Assembly: GCA_025999935.1 (NCBI GenBank) | Contig: BNXY01000039.1 | Coordinates: 1-25,296, forward strand | Length of the DNA stretch: 25,296 bases | DNA from: Bacteroidia bacterium | GTDB lineage: Bacteria > Bacteroidota > Bacteroidia > Bacteroidales > Azobacteroidaceae | Direction: 5' to 3' | Part shown: piece after piece, positions 16,386 through 24,836 of the stretch | Layout: each line of letters starts with the position of its first letter | How positions within the stretch are numbered: position 1 is the first letter of the stretch | Program-made: the position numbers and the translations under genes | The notes under the pieces: generated by a model | Told to the model about the DNA's origin: nothing | Databases searched by the model: none | What the model saw: only the letters and a program-made list of their open reading frames with translations

Positions 16386-19115
16386 ATGAAAAAAAGCAAA
16401 ATTTCTCTATTTTTAGTGTTGTTCACATTAACAACAACCCGTCTTTTTGCACAGGATGCCGTCATCAGTAGTCCCGATGCACAGTTGAAAGTAACCGTTT
16501 CCGTCCAACAGGGGGGAGCGCCGGTCTATTCGGTAAATTACAAGGATAAAGTAATCCTTGAAAATTCCCCTTTGGGATTGCTGACTAATGAAGGTGATTT
16601 CCGCACCGGCTTAAAGTTTGCCGGCAAAAAAGAGGAAACAATCGACAAACAGTATTCACAGGAAAAAATCAAGAAATCCCAAATCCGGTACCGGGCAAAT
16701 ACGTTGATCTGTACTTTTCAGGATGTAAAGGAAAGACAGATTTCCGTAACATTTCAGGTAAGCAATAATGATATTGCTTTCCGTTACGAACTTCCTGCCT
16801 GGGGTGAACGAAAAGCCTGTGTTGTAACAGAAGAAGCTACCGGATTCCGGTTTCCGTCTTTTACAACTACTTTTCTTTCGCCGATGATGAGTCCCATGAG
16901 TGGTTTTGCCCGCACAACACCCAGCTACGAAAGCGGTTACGAAGCGGATGCGCATACAGAAAAGACCACATCTAAAGAAGGATATGTCTTTCCCGGACTT
17001 TTTCACGTGGGCGACAACGGTTGGGTATTGCTTTCCGAAACCGGAGTCAGCAGCCTTTACTGCGCTTCCCATTTAAGCCGGTGGAAAGACGGGCTTTACA
17101 CGGTCGAATATCCCAATCCGGCGCAAAATAACGGATTCGGCAGTTCCGGCGCACAACTCGGCTTGCCCGGTGTTACTCCCTGGCGCACCATTACGGTAGG
17201 AGAAACGCTTCGTCCAATTGTCGAAACCACCATTCCCTTTGATGTTGTAGAACCTTTGTATGAAGCATCGCAAACCTATAAATACGGTCGAGGCACATGG
17301 AGTTGGATTGTATGGCAGGACAACAGCATGAACTATGAAGACCAGGTCAAATACATTGATTTAGCTGCCGACCTTCATTATGAATACATATTGATTGATG
17401 CCTTGTGGGATGCGAATTTGGGTTATGAAAAAATGGAAGAACTTATCCGTTATGCCCATTCCAAAGGAGTGGACGTATTTCTGTGGTATAATTCCAACGG
17501 CTCATTCAACGATGCGCCCCAAGGTCCAAGAAACAAAATGAATACCTCCATTGCCCGCAAACAGGAGATGAAATGGTTGAAAAAAATGGGCGTAAAAGGC
17601 TTAAAGGTTGATTTTTTCGGAGGAGATAAACAGGAAACCATGCGTTTGTACGAGGATATTCTTTCCGACGCCAACGATTACGGGCTGATGATTATTTTTC
17701 ACGGTTGCACGTTGCCCCGCGGTTGGGAGCGAATGTATCCGAATTACGTTGGAAGCGAAGCCGTGCTGGCATCCGAAATGCTGATTTTTTCCCAGCAGGT
17801 AAGGGAAAGCGAAGCTTTTTACGCCACGCTGCATCCTTTTATCCGTAATGCCGTTGGCAGCATGGAATTTGGCGGCGTTTTGCTGAACAAATATTTGGTC
17901 AAGAGCAATAAAGATCGGAACAAGCGACTGACAACCGATGCTTTTCAACTGGCTACTGCCGTACTGTTCCAAAATCCGGTTCAAAATTTTGCACTGACGC
18001 CGAATAACCTGACCGATGTCCCGGCATTTGAAATCGACTTCATGAAACAAATTCCTACTACGTGGGACGAAACGGTATTCATCGACGGTTATCCCGGAAA
18101 ATATGTCGTACTCGCCCGCAGGCACGGCTCGCAGTGGTATGTTGCAGGAGTAAATGCGGAAAAAGAACCGTTGAAACTAAAAATCAATCTTCCGATGTTT
18201 GCCGGTAAAAAAGTGACATTATATAATGATGATAAAAACAAGGAAACATTTTCCAAAGAAATCAGTGTAGCGAATAATGGAAACGTAGAAATCACCGTGC
18301 AGCCGGGAGGTGGATTCGTTTTACACACGGCAGACAAACCTGACCCGAATTTTCAGATATATCTCAGTTTCGGTCAATCGAACATGGAAGGCGCCGCGCC
18401 CGTTGTGGCTGAAGATACAACCGGAGTGGACAGCCGTTTTCTGGTTATGGAAACACTTGACTGCCCCAACCTCGGTCGCACGAAAGGCAACTGGTATGTG
18501 GCAACCCCGCCGCTCTGCCGTTGCAATACCGGCTTGTCGCCGGCCGACTATTTTGGCCGGACACTCGTTGCCGGACTTCCGAAAAACGCACGTGTAGGCG
18601 TAATTAACGTAGCTATCGGCGGCTGCAAAATCGAATTGTTCGACAAAGACAAAGCCGCCGCATACATTGCAAACGAAGCTCCCGACTGGATGAGAAACAT
18701 GCTCCGCGACTACAATGACGATCCTTACGGACGCTTGCTTGAAATGGCGCGGCTTGCCCAGAAAACAGGCGTAATAAAAGGTATCCTGCTCCATCAGGGC
18801 GAATCGAACACCGGCGACAAAGAATGGCCTGCCAAAGTAAAAAAGGTTTATGATAATCTGCTGAAAGACCTCGGCCTAAGGCCTAACTCAATACCTCTGC
18901 TCGCCGGAGAAGTACTCGGAGAAGATCAGAACGGCGCCTGCGCAAGCATGAACGAAATAATCGCTACTTTGCCGCAAACCTTGCCGCAGGCTCACGTTAT
19001 TTCCTCAAAAGGCTGCAAGGGTACGCCCGACCGTCTGCACTTTACAGCCGAAGGCTATCGGGAGTTAGGGAAACGATACGGAGAAAAAATGCTGTCGCTG
19101 ACAGGAAACAAATAG
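16386..19115 (+). CDS. Secreted GH97 glycosidase fused to an SGNH acetyl-esterase domain
   Basis: Predicted two-domain glycan-degrading enzyme. ATG at 16386 gives a clean signal peptide (MKKSKISLFLVLFTLTTTRL, then FAQ); the upstream start at 16362 would add eight residues. Residues about 25-640 are GH97 (SusB family). KGLKVDFFGG contains Asp409, at the place of the nucleophile in retaining GH97 alpha-galactosidases, and Glu458 or Glu464 in VGSEAVLASE is a candidate acid/base. Residues about 655-909 are an SGNH hydrolase like sialate O-acetylesterase/CE6: FGQSNMEG (Ser665), INVAIGGCK, LLHQGESN, and DRLHFTAEGY (Asp882, His885). The retaining alpha-galactosidase reading is preferred over glucosidase but unproven. 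The fused pair could remove acetyl groups and alpha-linked sugars from the same glycan. The next gene follows 24 bases later. Confidence 0.93.
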   Translation: MKKSKISLFLVLFTLTTTRLFAQDAVISSPDAQLKVTVSVQQGGAPVYSVNYKDKVILENSPLGLLTNEGDFRTGLKFAGKKEETIDKQYSQEKIKKSQIRYRANTLICTFQDVKERQISVTFQVSNNDIAFRYELPAWGERKACVVTEEATGFRFPSFTTTFLSPMMSPMSGFARTTPSYESGYEADAHTEKTTSKEGYVFPGLFHVGDNGWVLLSETGVSSLYCASHLSRWKDGLYTVEYPNPAQNNGFGSSGAQLGLPGVTPWRTITVGETLRPIVETTIPFDVVEPLYEASQTYKYGRGTWSWIVWQDNSMNYEDQVKYIDLAADLHYEYILIDALWDANLGYEKMEELIRYAHSKGVDVFLWYNSNGSFNDAPQGPRNKMNTSIARKQEMKWLKKMGVKGLKVDFFGGDKQETMRLYEDILSDANDYGLMIIFHGCTLPRGWERMYPNYVGSEAVLASEMLIFSQQVRESEAFYATLHPFIRNAVGSMEFGGVLLNKYLVKSNKDRNKRLTTDAFQLATAVLFQNPVQNFALTPNNLTDVPAFEIDFMKQIPTTWDETVFIDGYPGKYVVLARRHGSQWYVAGVNAEKEPLKLKINLPMFAGKKVTLYNDDKNKETFSKEISVANNGNVEITVQPGGGFVLHTADKPDPNFQIYLSFGQSNMEGAAPVVAEDTTGVDSRFLVMETLDCPNLGRTKGNWYVATPPLCRCNTGLSPADYFGRTLVAGLPKNARVGVINVAIGGCKIELFDKDKAAAYIANEAPDWMRNMLRDYNDDPYGRLLEMARLAQKTGVIKGILLHQGESNTGDKEWPAKVKKVYDNLLKDLGLRPNSIPLLAGEVLGEDQNGACASMNEIIATLPQTLPQAHVISSKGCKGTPDRLHFTAEGYRELGKRYGEKMLSLTGNK

Positions 19116-19139
19116 AAATCTTTAATAAAACATGATCCA

Positions 19140-21533
19140 ATGAAGAAAAAATTCATCCTGTGCTTATTTATTCTTACAAGTTTTTTCAGCCTCAACGCCC
19201 AGGAAAAACTATATAAAAACGCTTTTCCCTTGAGCGACGTCAAATTATTGGACGGGCCGTTCAAACATGCTTGTGAATTGAACCTGCAAGTACTGCTTCA
19301 ATACGATGTTGACCGCTTGCTGGCGCCCTACCTTCATGAAGCCGGACTGCCCAGGAAAGCCGAATATTTTCCTAACTGGCAGGGTTTGGATGGACATATC
19401 GCCGGACATTACTTGAGCGCATTGGCCATTCATTACGCCGCTACGGGAAATAGAAAGTGTAAGGAACGAATGGAATATGTTCTTTCCGAAATGAAACGTT
19501 GTCAGGATGCAAATGGTAATGGTTATGTCGGCGGCGTTCCCGACGGACGCAAGATATGGGATGAAATCAAAAAAGGGAACCCACAGATTGTTTTCAACTA
19601 TTGGGTTCCTTGGTACAATGTGCATAAAACCTTTGCCGGACTGAGAGACGCCTGGTTGTATGCCGGAAATGAACAGGCGAAAGACCTGTTTCTTAAAATG
19701 TGCGACTGGGGAATTTCCGTTACAGGCTCGCTGAGCGATGAACAAATGAAAAGCATGGTAGCTCAGGAATACGGAGGTATGAACGAAATATATGCCGATG
19801 CTTATCAAATAACAAAAGACGAAAAATACCTGAAAACAGCCAAACGTTTTGGCAGCGATTACCTGTATGACGACATCTCGGTTCGCAAAGACAACTTGGA
19901 CAACAAACATGCCAATACGCAGGTTCCCAAAGCAGTCGGCTATCAACGCACAGCGGAAGTCAGCGGCGACCCGGAACAAAAAACAGCTGCTGAATTTTTC
20001 TTTGAAACGGTTGTTTACAATCGTTCGTTATCATTCGGAGGAAATAGCCGCCGCGAACATTTCCCGTCAAAAGAGGATTGTATCAGTTATATGGAAGACC
20101 GCGAAGGTCCCGAATCCTGCAACACCTACAATATGCTTAAACTGGCGGAAGGTCTTTTCCGCATGAATCCTCAACCGGGATATGCCGATTATTACGAACG
20201 CGCCCTGTTCAATCACATCCTTTCTACGCAACACCCCGAACATGGCGGATACGTCTATTTTACGCCTGCCCGTTCGGCTCATTACCGGGTATATTCATCA
20301 CCGAACAGCGGCATGTGGTGTTGTGTAGGTACAGGTATGGAAAATCATGGAAAATACGGAGCATTTATCTATACACATTCGCAAGATTCGTTGTATGTCA
20401 ACCTGTTTGCGGCTTCCGAATTAAACTGGAAAGATAAAAGCGTTAAGATAACCCAGCATACCCGTTTCCCGGAAGAAGAAGGAACAACGCTGACGGTCAA
20501 CACCCATAAATCGCAAGATTTTACCATCATGATACGTTGTCCGTGGTGGGTTCAACCCGGAAATATGGAAATAACCTGTAACGGTAAAAATTATGCTGTC
20601 GGAGCCAAACCTTCTTCTTATGTAGCAATCAACAGGAAATGGAAAAACGGCGATGTAATTAAAATCAAAACGCCGATGAAAATTTCCATTGAAGAATTGC
20701 CTAACGAACCCGGATACATCTCCATCCTGCACGGGCCGGTTGTTTTGGGAGCCAAAATGGGAACACAGGATATGAAGGGTTTGGTCGCTGACGACAGCCG
20801 CTGGGGGCATATTGCACACGGCTCGCTGGTTTCCATGTTTGACGCGCCTCCCATGATCGGGACAAGAGAAGAAATCCGTGCAAAATTAGAAAACCGGATG
20901 CCTGTAGCTGGGAAACCACTTCATTTTACCGTTCCGGGATTGTTTGCAGATGCAAAATATACCGATATGGAACTGGAACCGTTTTATAATATTCATGACA
21001 GCCGCTATATGATTTACTGGCTTTCGGCAAACCGGCAGGAATATGACGAAATCCTTCAAAAACGCAAGGAAGAAGAAAATCGAAAATTGATTTTGGACAG
21101 TCGCACCATAGACGCCGTAAAAACAGCGGAACAACAGCCCGAAATAGACCACCTGATGAAACAGGAACGTACAGGAACCGGAGTGCATCTGGAACAATCC
21201 TGGCGGGAAACCCGTCCCGGCGGATATTTCCAATATGAAATAAAAACAGATGATTTGGAAGATTTATCATTGATGGTGCGCTATTGGGGAAAAGAATTAT
21301 CAGACCGAGCTGTTCATATTTATATTGACGGTCAACTGCTAACAACGGATGTTATTTCCGGCCAATGGGACAAAAGCGAATTTGTAAATGTGGAATATGC
21401 GATTCCGGCGGAAATGCTGAAATCTAAAAAACAGATCACGGTAAAATTCACCGGAAAAGAACGACAGAACAGTCCGAGAATATTTTATGTGCGATTATTA
21501 AAAAAAACCGGCGGATGGAAAGACTGGATTTAG
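19140..21533 (+). CDS. Secreted beta-L-arabinofuranosidase-type glycosidase (DUF1680, GH146/GH127)
   Basis: 797 aa with signal peptide MKKKFILCLFILTSFFSLNA. The N-terminal two thirds are the DUF1680 (alpha/alpha)6 barrel: VKLLDGPFKHACELN, LLQYDVDRLLAPY and GLDGHIAGHYLSALA. The cysteine-glycosidase site is intact: Glu325 and Cys327 in GPESCNTYN, and Cys394/Cys395 in GMWCCVGTG, matching the Glu/Cys/Cys/Cys zinc site of HypBA1 (C394 is the expected nucleophile). After the barrel come a beta-rich DUF4986-like part and a C-terminal DUF6805-like part (about 640-797), an arrangement closer to Bacteroides GH146 than to HypBA1. It probably removes terminal beta-L-arabinofuranose from plant glycans. 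It is in one operon with the GH97 gene. Confidence 0.93.
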   Translation: MKKKFILCLFILTSFFSLNAQEKLYKNAFPLSDVKLLDGPFKHACELNLQVLLQYDVDRLLAPYLHEAGLPRKAEYFPNWQGLDGHIAGHYLSALAIHYAATGNRKCKERMEYVLSEMKRCQDANGNGYVGGVPDGRKIWDEIKKGNPQIVFNYWVPWYNVHKTFAGLRDAWLYAGNEQAKDLFLKMCDWGISVTGSLSDEQMKSMVAQEYGGMNEIYADAYQITKDEKYLKTAKRFGSDYLYDDISVRKDNLDNKHANTQVPKAVGYQRTAEVSGDPEQKTAAEFFFETVVYNRSLSFGGNSRREHFPSKEDCISYMEDREGPESCNTYNMLKLAEGLFRMNPQPGYADYYERALFNHILSTQHPEHGGYVYFTPARSAHYRVYSSPNSGMWCCVGTGMENHGKYGAFIYTHSQDSLYVNLFAASELNWKDKSVKITQHTRFPEEEGTTLTVNTHKSQDFTIMIRCPWWVQPGNMEITCNGKNYAVGAKPSSYVAINRKWKNGDVIKIKTPMKISIEELPNEPGYISILHGPVVLGAKMGTQDMKGLVADDSRWGHIAHGSLVSMFDAPPMIGTREEIRAKLENRMPVAGKPLHFTVPGLFADAKYTDMELEPFYNIHDSRYMIYWLSANRQEYDEILQKRKEEENRKLILDSRTIDAVKTAEQQPEIDHLMKQERTGTGVHLEQSWRETRPGGYFQYEIKTDDLEDLSLMVRYWGKELSDRAVHIYIDGQLLTTDVISGQWDKSEFVNVEYAIPAEMLKSKKQITVKFTGKERQNSPRIFYVRLLKKTGGWKDWI

Positions 21534-21547
21534 AACATCTATACAAA

Positions 21548-21567
21548 AACCGGCAGCGCCTCCGGTT
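21548..21567. terminator. Small hairpin after the glycosidase operon
   Basis: AACCGG (21548-21553) pairs with CCGGTT (21562-21567) around an 8-base loop, 15 bases after the stop codon. On the + strand it is followed only by ATTATT. On the minus strand the stem is followed by a short T run (five Ts spanning the stem end), so it may act weakly in both directions. Confidence 0.4.
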
Positions 21568-21612
21568 ATTATTGGAATATCAAATATATAGAATTTATAA
21601 TCTCCGAATACT

Positions 21613-21864
21613 ATGCAATTACACAAATTAATTAATCGTCTGCAATTCATCCACCGCTCTATTCAACAAGAATCGACCGGTAAACCGAAAGATTTTGCCA
21701 AGCAACTTAGTATTAGTAAAAGACAATTTTATAACATCAAGGAAGAACTTATAGACTATGGTGCAGATATTAAGTATAACCGATTCAAAAACACATACTA
21801 CTATGTCAATGATTTTGAGATAAATATAAGCATTGGCTTAAAATCTGACAATAAGAAAAAATAA
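21613..21864 (+). CDS. Small HTH DNA-binding protein
   Basis: 83 aa. LINRLQFIHRSIQQESTGKP is followed by a helix-turn-helix (DFAKQLSISKRQFYNIKEEL, residues about 35-55) and a short beta wing (IKYNRFKNTYYYVND), a compact winged-HTH of the HTH_11/DeoR N-terminal type with no effector domain. Such small HTH proteins recur beside NVEALA peptide loci in Bacteroidales (from memory), so it is a candidate local regulator of the genes at 21966-24788. It is separated from the next gene by 101 bases containing a clear promoter, so it has its own transcript. Confidence 0.72.
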   Translation: MQLHKLINRLQFIHRSIQQESTGKPKDFAKQLSISKRQFYNIKEELIDYGADIKYNRFKNTYYYVNDFEINISIGLKSDNKKK

Positions 21865-21924
21865 TTTTTATGCAAAAAAAATCAAAAAAATAGCATAGTG
21901 CAATTTTATTTCACAAACATTCCA

Positions 21925-21932
21925 TAATTTTG
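21925..21932 (+). promoter_or_regulatory. Bacteroidota -7 promoter element upstream of the small peptide gene
   Basis: TAATTTTG matches TAnnTTTG exactly, 33 bases before ATG 21966. An AT-rich stretch lies upstream, but no strong -33 TTTG. It would drive the 32-aa peptide and the DUF1573 lipoprotein as one transcript. Confidence 0.55.
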
Positions 21933-21965
21933 CAATGTCAATTTAACATTAAAAATATTAGATAC

Positions 21966-22064
21966 ATGAAAAAACAAGTTTTTTTATTCTTATTGTTGTT
22001 AGGAGGGATGTTCCTCCTATCGGCAACAGTTTATGCCAATTTCGGACAATATATAATATATTAA
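21966..22064 (+). CDS. 32-aa secreted peptide (signal peptide plus short tail)
   Basis: ATG at 21966 opens a 32-codon frame ending TAA at 22062-22064. It has two Lys, a hydrophobic core (VFLFLLLLGGMFLLSATVYA) and a very short tail NFGQYIIY. If cut after VYA it would release an 8-residue peptide; uncut it would be a small membrane peptide. Support: an exact -7 element upstream, and the next gene's ATG starts 3 bases after its stop, suggesting coupling. I know no family for it. Function unknown; a signalling peptide is one possibility. Confidence 0.55.
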   Translation: MKKQVFLFLLLLGGMFLLSATVYANFGQYIIY

Positions 22065-22067
22065 GGT

Positions 22068-22964
22068 ATGTCATTGAAAAAAACGTCATCGAAAATTGTA
22101 TTTTTACTGCTTCTGATAATGGCGCTTGTTTCCTGTAAAGAAAACAAGAAACGGACGGAAGCGGAGCAAATTGTAGCGGAATGGATGGGTAAGGAAATTC
22201 AATTTCCGGAAGATTTTCAATGCAGTTTTGCAGGAAATGATACAATTTCAACTCTTTGTGCGGATTTATTTCAATCGGAATATAAAGTTTTGTTGTATGT
22301 CGATTCAAGCGGATGCAGCAGTTGCAAGTTGAAACTTTTTGAATGGCAACAAGTAATTGCCGATGCGGATAGTTTGTTTGGAGAAAAACTGAGTTTTCTT
22401 CTTTTCTTTCAACCCAAAAACAAAAAAGAAATGGAATTTATGTTCAAAAGTAATAAATTCGATTACTTTGCTTTTATTGATATGAATAATCGCATCAATC
22501 AATTGAATCATTTTCCAAGCGAGCAGTCTTACCAATGCTTTTTGTTAGATAAAGATAATAGGGTGTTGATGATTGGCAATCCGATGTTGAATCCGAAAAT
22601 TTGGGAACTGTACAAGGCGCAGATTTCAGGAAATGAAACAAAACGACAAGAGAATTTGACATCTGTTGAAACGGATAAAATAAGTCATGATTTTGGAAAT
22701 ATCCCATTGGGGGAAAGCAGCAATGCTGTTTTCCAACTGAAAAACACCGGCGATTTTCCCATGATTATCAATCATGTTTCCACATCCTGCGGCTGCACAG
22801 CGGTGGAATGGGAGAAGCAACCGATTGAAGCAGGAAAAACAGCAGACATAAAAGTGGAAATAAAACCGGAAGAAGACGGATATTTTAATAAAACGATAGA
22901 TGTATATTGTAATGTGAAAGAATCGCCGATAAAGCTGACTATCAGCGGGACGGCAAATAAATAA
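22068..22964 (+). CDS. Lipoprotein with thioredoxin-like and DUF1573 domains
   Basis: 298 aa lipoprotein with lipobox ALVSC (Cys23). Residues about 60-185 look thioredoxin-like: VLLYVDSSGCSSCKLKLFEW has a CxxC pair (Cys83, Cys86) after a beta strand, and SYQCFLLDKDNRVLMIGNP resembles the later strands of TlpA-like folds. Residues about 200-298 are DUF1573, an immunoglobulin-like domain (HDFGNIPLGESSNAVFQLKN, then TSCGCTAVEW). It is anchored outside the cytoplasm. Redox handling of the Cys-rich NVEALA peptide next door is an attractive but unproven role. The two domains are confidently seen; the redox activity is inferred. Confidence 0.85.
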   Translation: MSLKKTSSKIVFLLLLIMALVSCKENKKRTEAEQIVAEWMGKEIQFPEDFQCSFAGNDTISTLCADLFQSEYKVLLYVDSSGCSSCKLKLFEWQQVIADADSLFGEKLSFLLFFQPKNKKEMEFMFKSNKFDYFAFIDMNNRINQLNHFPSEQSYQCFLLDKDNRVLMIGNPMLNPKIWELYKAQISGNETKRQENLTSVETDKISHDFGNIPLGESSNAVFQLKNTGDFPMIINHVSTSCGCTAVEWEKQPIEAGKTADIKVEIKPEEDGYFNKTIDVYCNVKESPIKLTISGTANK

Positions 22965-22989
22965 CAGAGTATTAACCCAAAGGGAAAAA

Positions 22990-23039
22990 GGGGCGGAAAA
23001 TTGTCTTTCCCACAAAGATACGACAATGCCCTCCGCCCC
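22990..23039. repeat. Bipartite hairpin after the DUF1573 gene
   Basis: GGGGCGGA (22990-22997) pairs with TCCGCCCC (23032-23039). Inside it, ATTGTC (23000-23005) pairs with GACAAT (23022-23027) around a 16-base loop. No T run follows, so it is not a textbook intrinsic terminator. It is the only GC-rich patch in an AT-rich 280-base gap (22965-23244). Confidence 0.5.
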
Positions 23040-23121
23040 AACATCCTTCTAAAGCCTTTAGCCAAAGAAAGGAGGATAATAGCGGCAAAGGTACAAAAAT
23101 AATTGAAATAAACAGTATGTT

Positions 23122-23161
23122 CCGGCTTACTATTTTGGTACCGGCTTACTGTATGGTAAGC
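23122..23161. promoter_or_regulatory. Repeated CCGGCTTACT boxes upstream of the NVEALA gene
   Basis: CCGGCTTACT occurs at 23122-23131 and again at 23141-23150, 19 bases apart (nearly two helical turns). The second copy also starts an inverted repeat, GCTTAC/GTAAGC (23144-23149, 23156-23161). This geometry suits a dimeric activator or repressor. The boxes lie about 85-120 bases before the NVEALA start. The small HTH protein at 21613 is one possible binder. Confidence 0.4.
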
Positions 23162-23244
23162 TACTCTACCCATTAAACACAAAATCTGACTTGTGAAAAT
23201 TTTATATAAATGATTAACAAATACAATTTTTAAAATTTACAAAA

Positions 23245-23490
23245 ATGAATAAGAAAGTATTATTAGGAGTTGCTGCATTTGCAATCGCAGCAGTTAGTGT
23301 TTTTAACGTGAATTTCAATTCACAAAAAAGTAATAATTTGTCTGGTGTTTCTTTGGCTAATGTGGAAGCATTGGCGATTGAGATTGGAAGCTCAGGCAAT
23401 TATGTTGTCACGCCTCTTGGCCCCCATAGTTGGCAGTGTGATAGCGGAGGTGGTGTTTGCTGTCCTGATTTTTATAGTGAGAAATGTTAA
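23245..23490 (+). CDS. NVEALA-family secreted Cys-rich peptide precursor
   Basis: 81 aa. A basic start and hydrophobic stretch (MNKKVLLGVAAFAIAAVSVF) are followed by the family motif NVEALA at residues 39-44 (SLANVEALAIE), where the leader ends or is cut. The remaining 37 residues are Gly/Ser-rich and finish with a four-cysteine tail (WQCDSGGGVCCPDFYSEKC), likely to form two disulfides or bind metal. Families of this type in Bacteroidales sit beside propeller lipoproteins, as here at 23718. Their role is unsettled; signalling or bacteriocin-like activity is possible. A dedicated signal peptidase may be encoded at 24837, though that copy is broken. Confidence 0.87.
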   Translation: MNKKVLLGVAAFAIAAVSVFNVNFNSQKSNNLSGVSLANVEALAIEIGSSGNYVVTPLGPHSWQCDSGGGVCCPDFYSEKC

Positions 23491-23565
23491 ATATCACTGT
23501 ATAAGAAGTCTGTTATTTCATAATCAAAAATAAAAATTCTGATAAACAATGACTGTATTAGGAAA

Positions 23566-23573
23566 TACTTTTG
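23566..23573 (+). promoter_or_regulatory. Bacteroidota -7 promoter element ahead of the propeller lipoprotein
   Basis: TACTTTTG matches TAnnTTTG exactly. Transcription from about 23580 would give a leader of roughly 138 bases that contains the long hairpin at 23622-23682. No clear -33 element is seen. Confidence 0.45.
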
Positions 23574-23621
23574 ATTTCAAAAAAATTACTTAATAATGAC
23601 TTTTAGGACAAGGTTTGTTTT

Positions 23622-23682
23622 GGATTATTCATACATCTTGATAACCAACGAAAATTGTGTTATCTCGAAGTATGGATAATCC
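23622..23682. promoter_or_regulatory. Long imperfect hairpin in the leader of the propeller gene
   Basis: Arms 23622-23645 and 23659-23682 (24 bases each) are reverse complements at 20 positions around a 13-base loop. The outer part GGATTAT.CATAC pairs nearly perfectly with GTATGGATAATCC, and the inner GATAAC pairs with GTTATC. No T run follows directly. It lies 36 bases before the lipoprotein start and could be an RNA leader structure, an attenuator, or a small palindromic element. Confidence 0.6.
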
Positions 23683-23717
23683 ATATCACTTTCAAAAAAA
23701 TAAAAAATATTTAAATT

Positions 23718-24788
23718 ATGAAACACACCCTAATTTTTATCTTCATTCTATTTCTGGCTTGTACAAGTAATAATAAAGAGACCATAAATAGTTCTAATTC
23801 AAAAGTCATAGAGATTGACTTAGATGCTAATATCGGAGAAAAAAATGTCTTTGACATAGCTGTGTCAATGAAAATGTTGAGATTAGAGGAAGATGACGAA
23901 AATCCGATCGGATTTATTAACAAAATGATCATTACTCGCACAAGAATATATATATTGGATTCTCAACGGGCTAAATCCCTTTTTGTCTACGATCTAGATG
24001 GAAATTGTAAAAATATTATTCACCGTGTGGGCAATGGACCTGGAGAATATACCTATCCCAAAGATTTTGATATTGAAAAGGGTACAGAAAATATTATTAT
24101 CATGGATGGGAATCAGCGTAAATTATTATATTATACAAAAGATGGGGACTTTATATCCGATTTAAGTTTTAAAAATTCATTTGTAAACTCCTTTTGTACA
24201 ACGAATAAGAATGTGCTGATTTTGGACAAAGGGAATTTTATTTCAGATGAAAGTAATAATTACATTCGGATAATTGATAATAAAGGAGGAACAATCAAAG
24301 AACTACTCTCTGTTACCGAATATCTGAAAGAAATAACAATTAGTCCACGCAATCCATTACAAAAACTTCAAGACACCGTTCTTTATTTACCATGCCTAAA
24401 TAATGCGGTTTATCAGATAGTTGATAATCAAATTGCGTTGAGATATCAATTTGATTTTGGAAAATCATGGCCAGGTAAAGCTTTTTTTGAAAATGAAAAA
24501 GGAAAACATCCACTCCAAATTACTCATGATTTAGTGAATGATAAGTATGTTTCATTTCTGAATTTTCTTGAATCTAAAGATGTAATACATACTAATTTCT
24601 ATTGGGATGGGGATGATAAATTATTTTCTTACTATTACAATAAAAATTCAGGAAAGTCAATATTGTTTTATAGTACAGACCAAACATTGAGTCCTCCCAT
24701 TACTATATCGGAATCCTCTTTTTTGTGTGTGCGATATGTGGAAGACCATAATCCCGGATTGATATTTTTTGATATTAAGTGGGAATAA
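23718..24788 (+). CDS. 6-bladed beta-propeller lipoprotein (BF3164-like)
   Basis: 356 aa. Lipoprotein signal MKHTLIFIFILFLAC (lipobox FLAC, Cys15). The mature protein has repeated blade motifs: IYILDSQRAKSLFVYDLDG, IIHRVGNGPGEYTYPKDFDI, IIIMDGNQRKLLYYTKDGDF and YIRIIDNKGGTIKEL. RVGNGPGEY is the family signature of Bacteroidales 6-bladed propeller (TolB-like) lipoproteins found next to NVEALA peptides. It is probably anchored in the outer or inner membrane facing outward and may bind the peptide or a glycan ligand; neither is shown. Full length. Confidence 0.85.
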   Translation: MKHTLIFIFILFLACTSNNKETINSSNSKVIEIDLDANIGEKNVFDIAVSMKMLRLEEDDENPIGFINKMIITRTRIYILDSQRAKSLFVYDLDGNCKNIIHRVGNGPGEYTYPKDFDIEKGTENIIIMDGNQRKLLYYTKDGDFISDLSFKNSFVNSFCTTNKNVLILDKGNFISDESNNYIRIIDNKGGTIKELLSVTEYLKEITISPRNPLQKLQDTVLYLPCLNNAVYQIVDNQIALRYQFDFGKSWPGKAFFENEKGKHPLQITHDLVNDKYVSFLNFLESKDVIHTNFYWDGDDKLFSYYYNKNSGKSILFYSTDQTLSPPITISESSFLCVRYVEDHNPGLIFFDIKWE

Positions 24789-24836
24789 TCATAAAAGTTA
24801 GTATAATAAATACCATTTTATTGTTTTGTACTCAAA

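Noticed and set aside
17601..18125. 174-codon open frame on the minus strand inside the GH97 gene
   Set aside because: It lies wholly within a well-supported + strand enzyme, has no recognisable domain, and follows the usual mirror-frame pattern of GC-richer coding DNA.
19245..19979. 244-codon open frame on the minus strand inside the DUF1680 gene
   Set aside because: Antisense to conserved glycosidase motifs, with no family resemblance and no promoter or leader.
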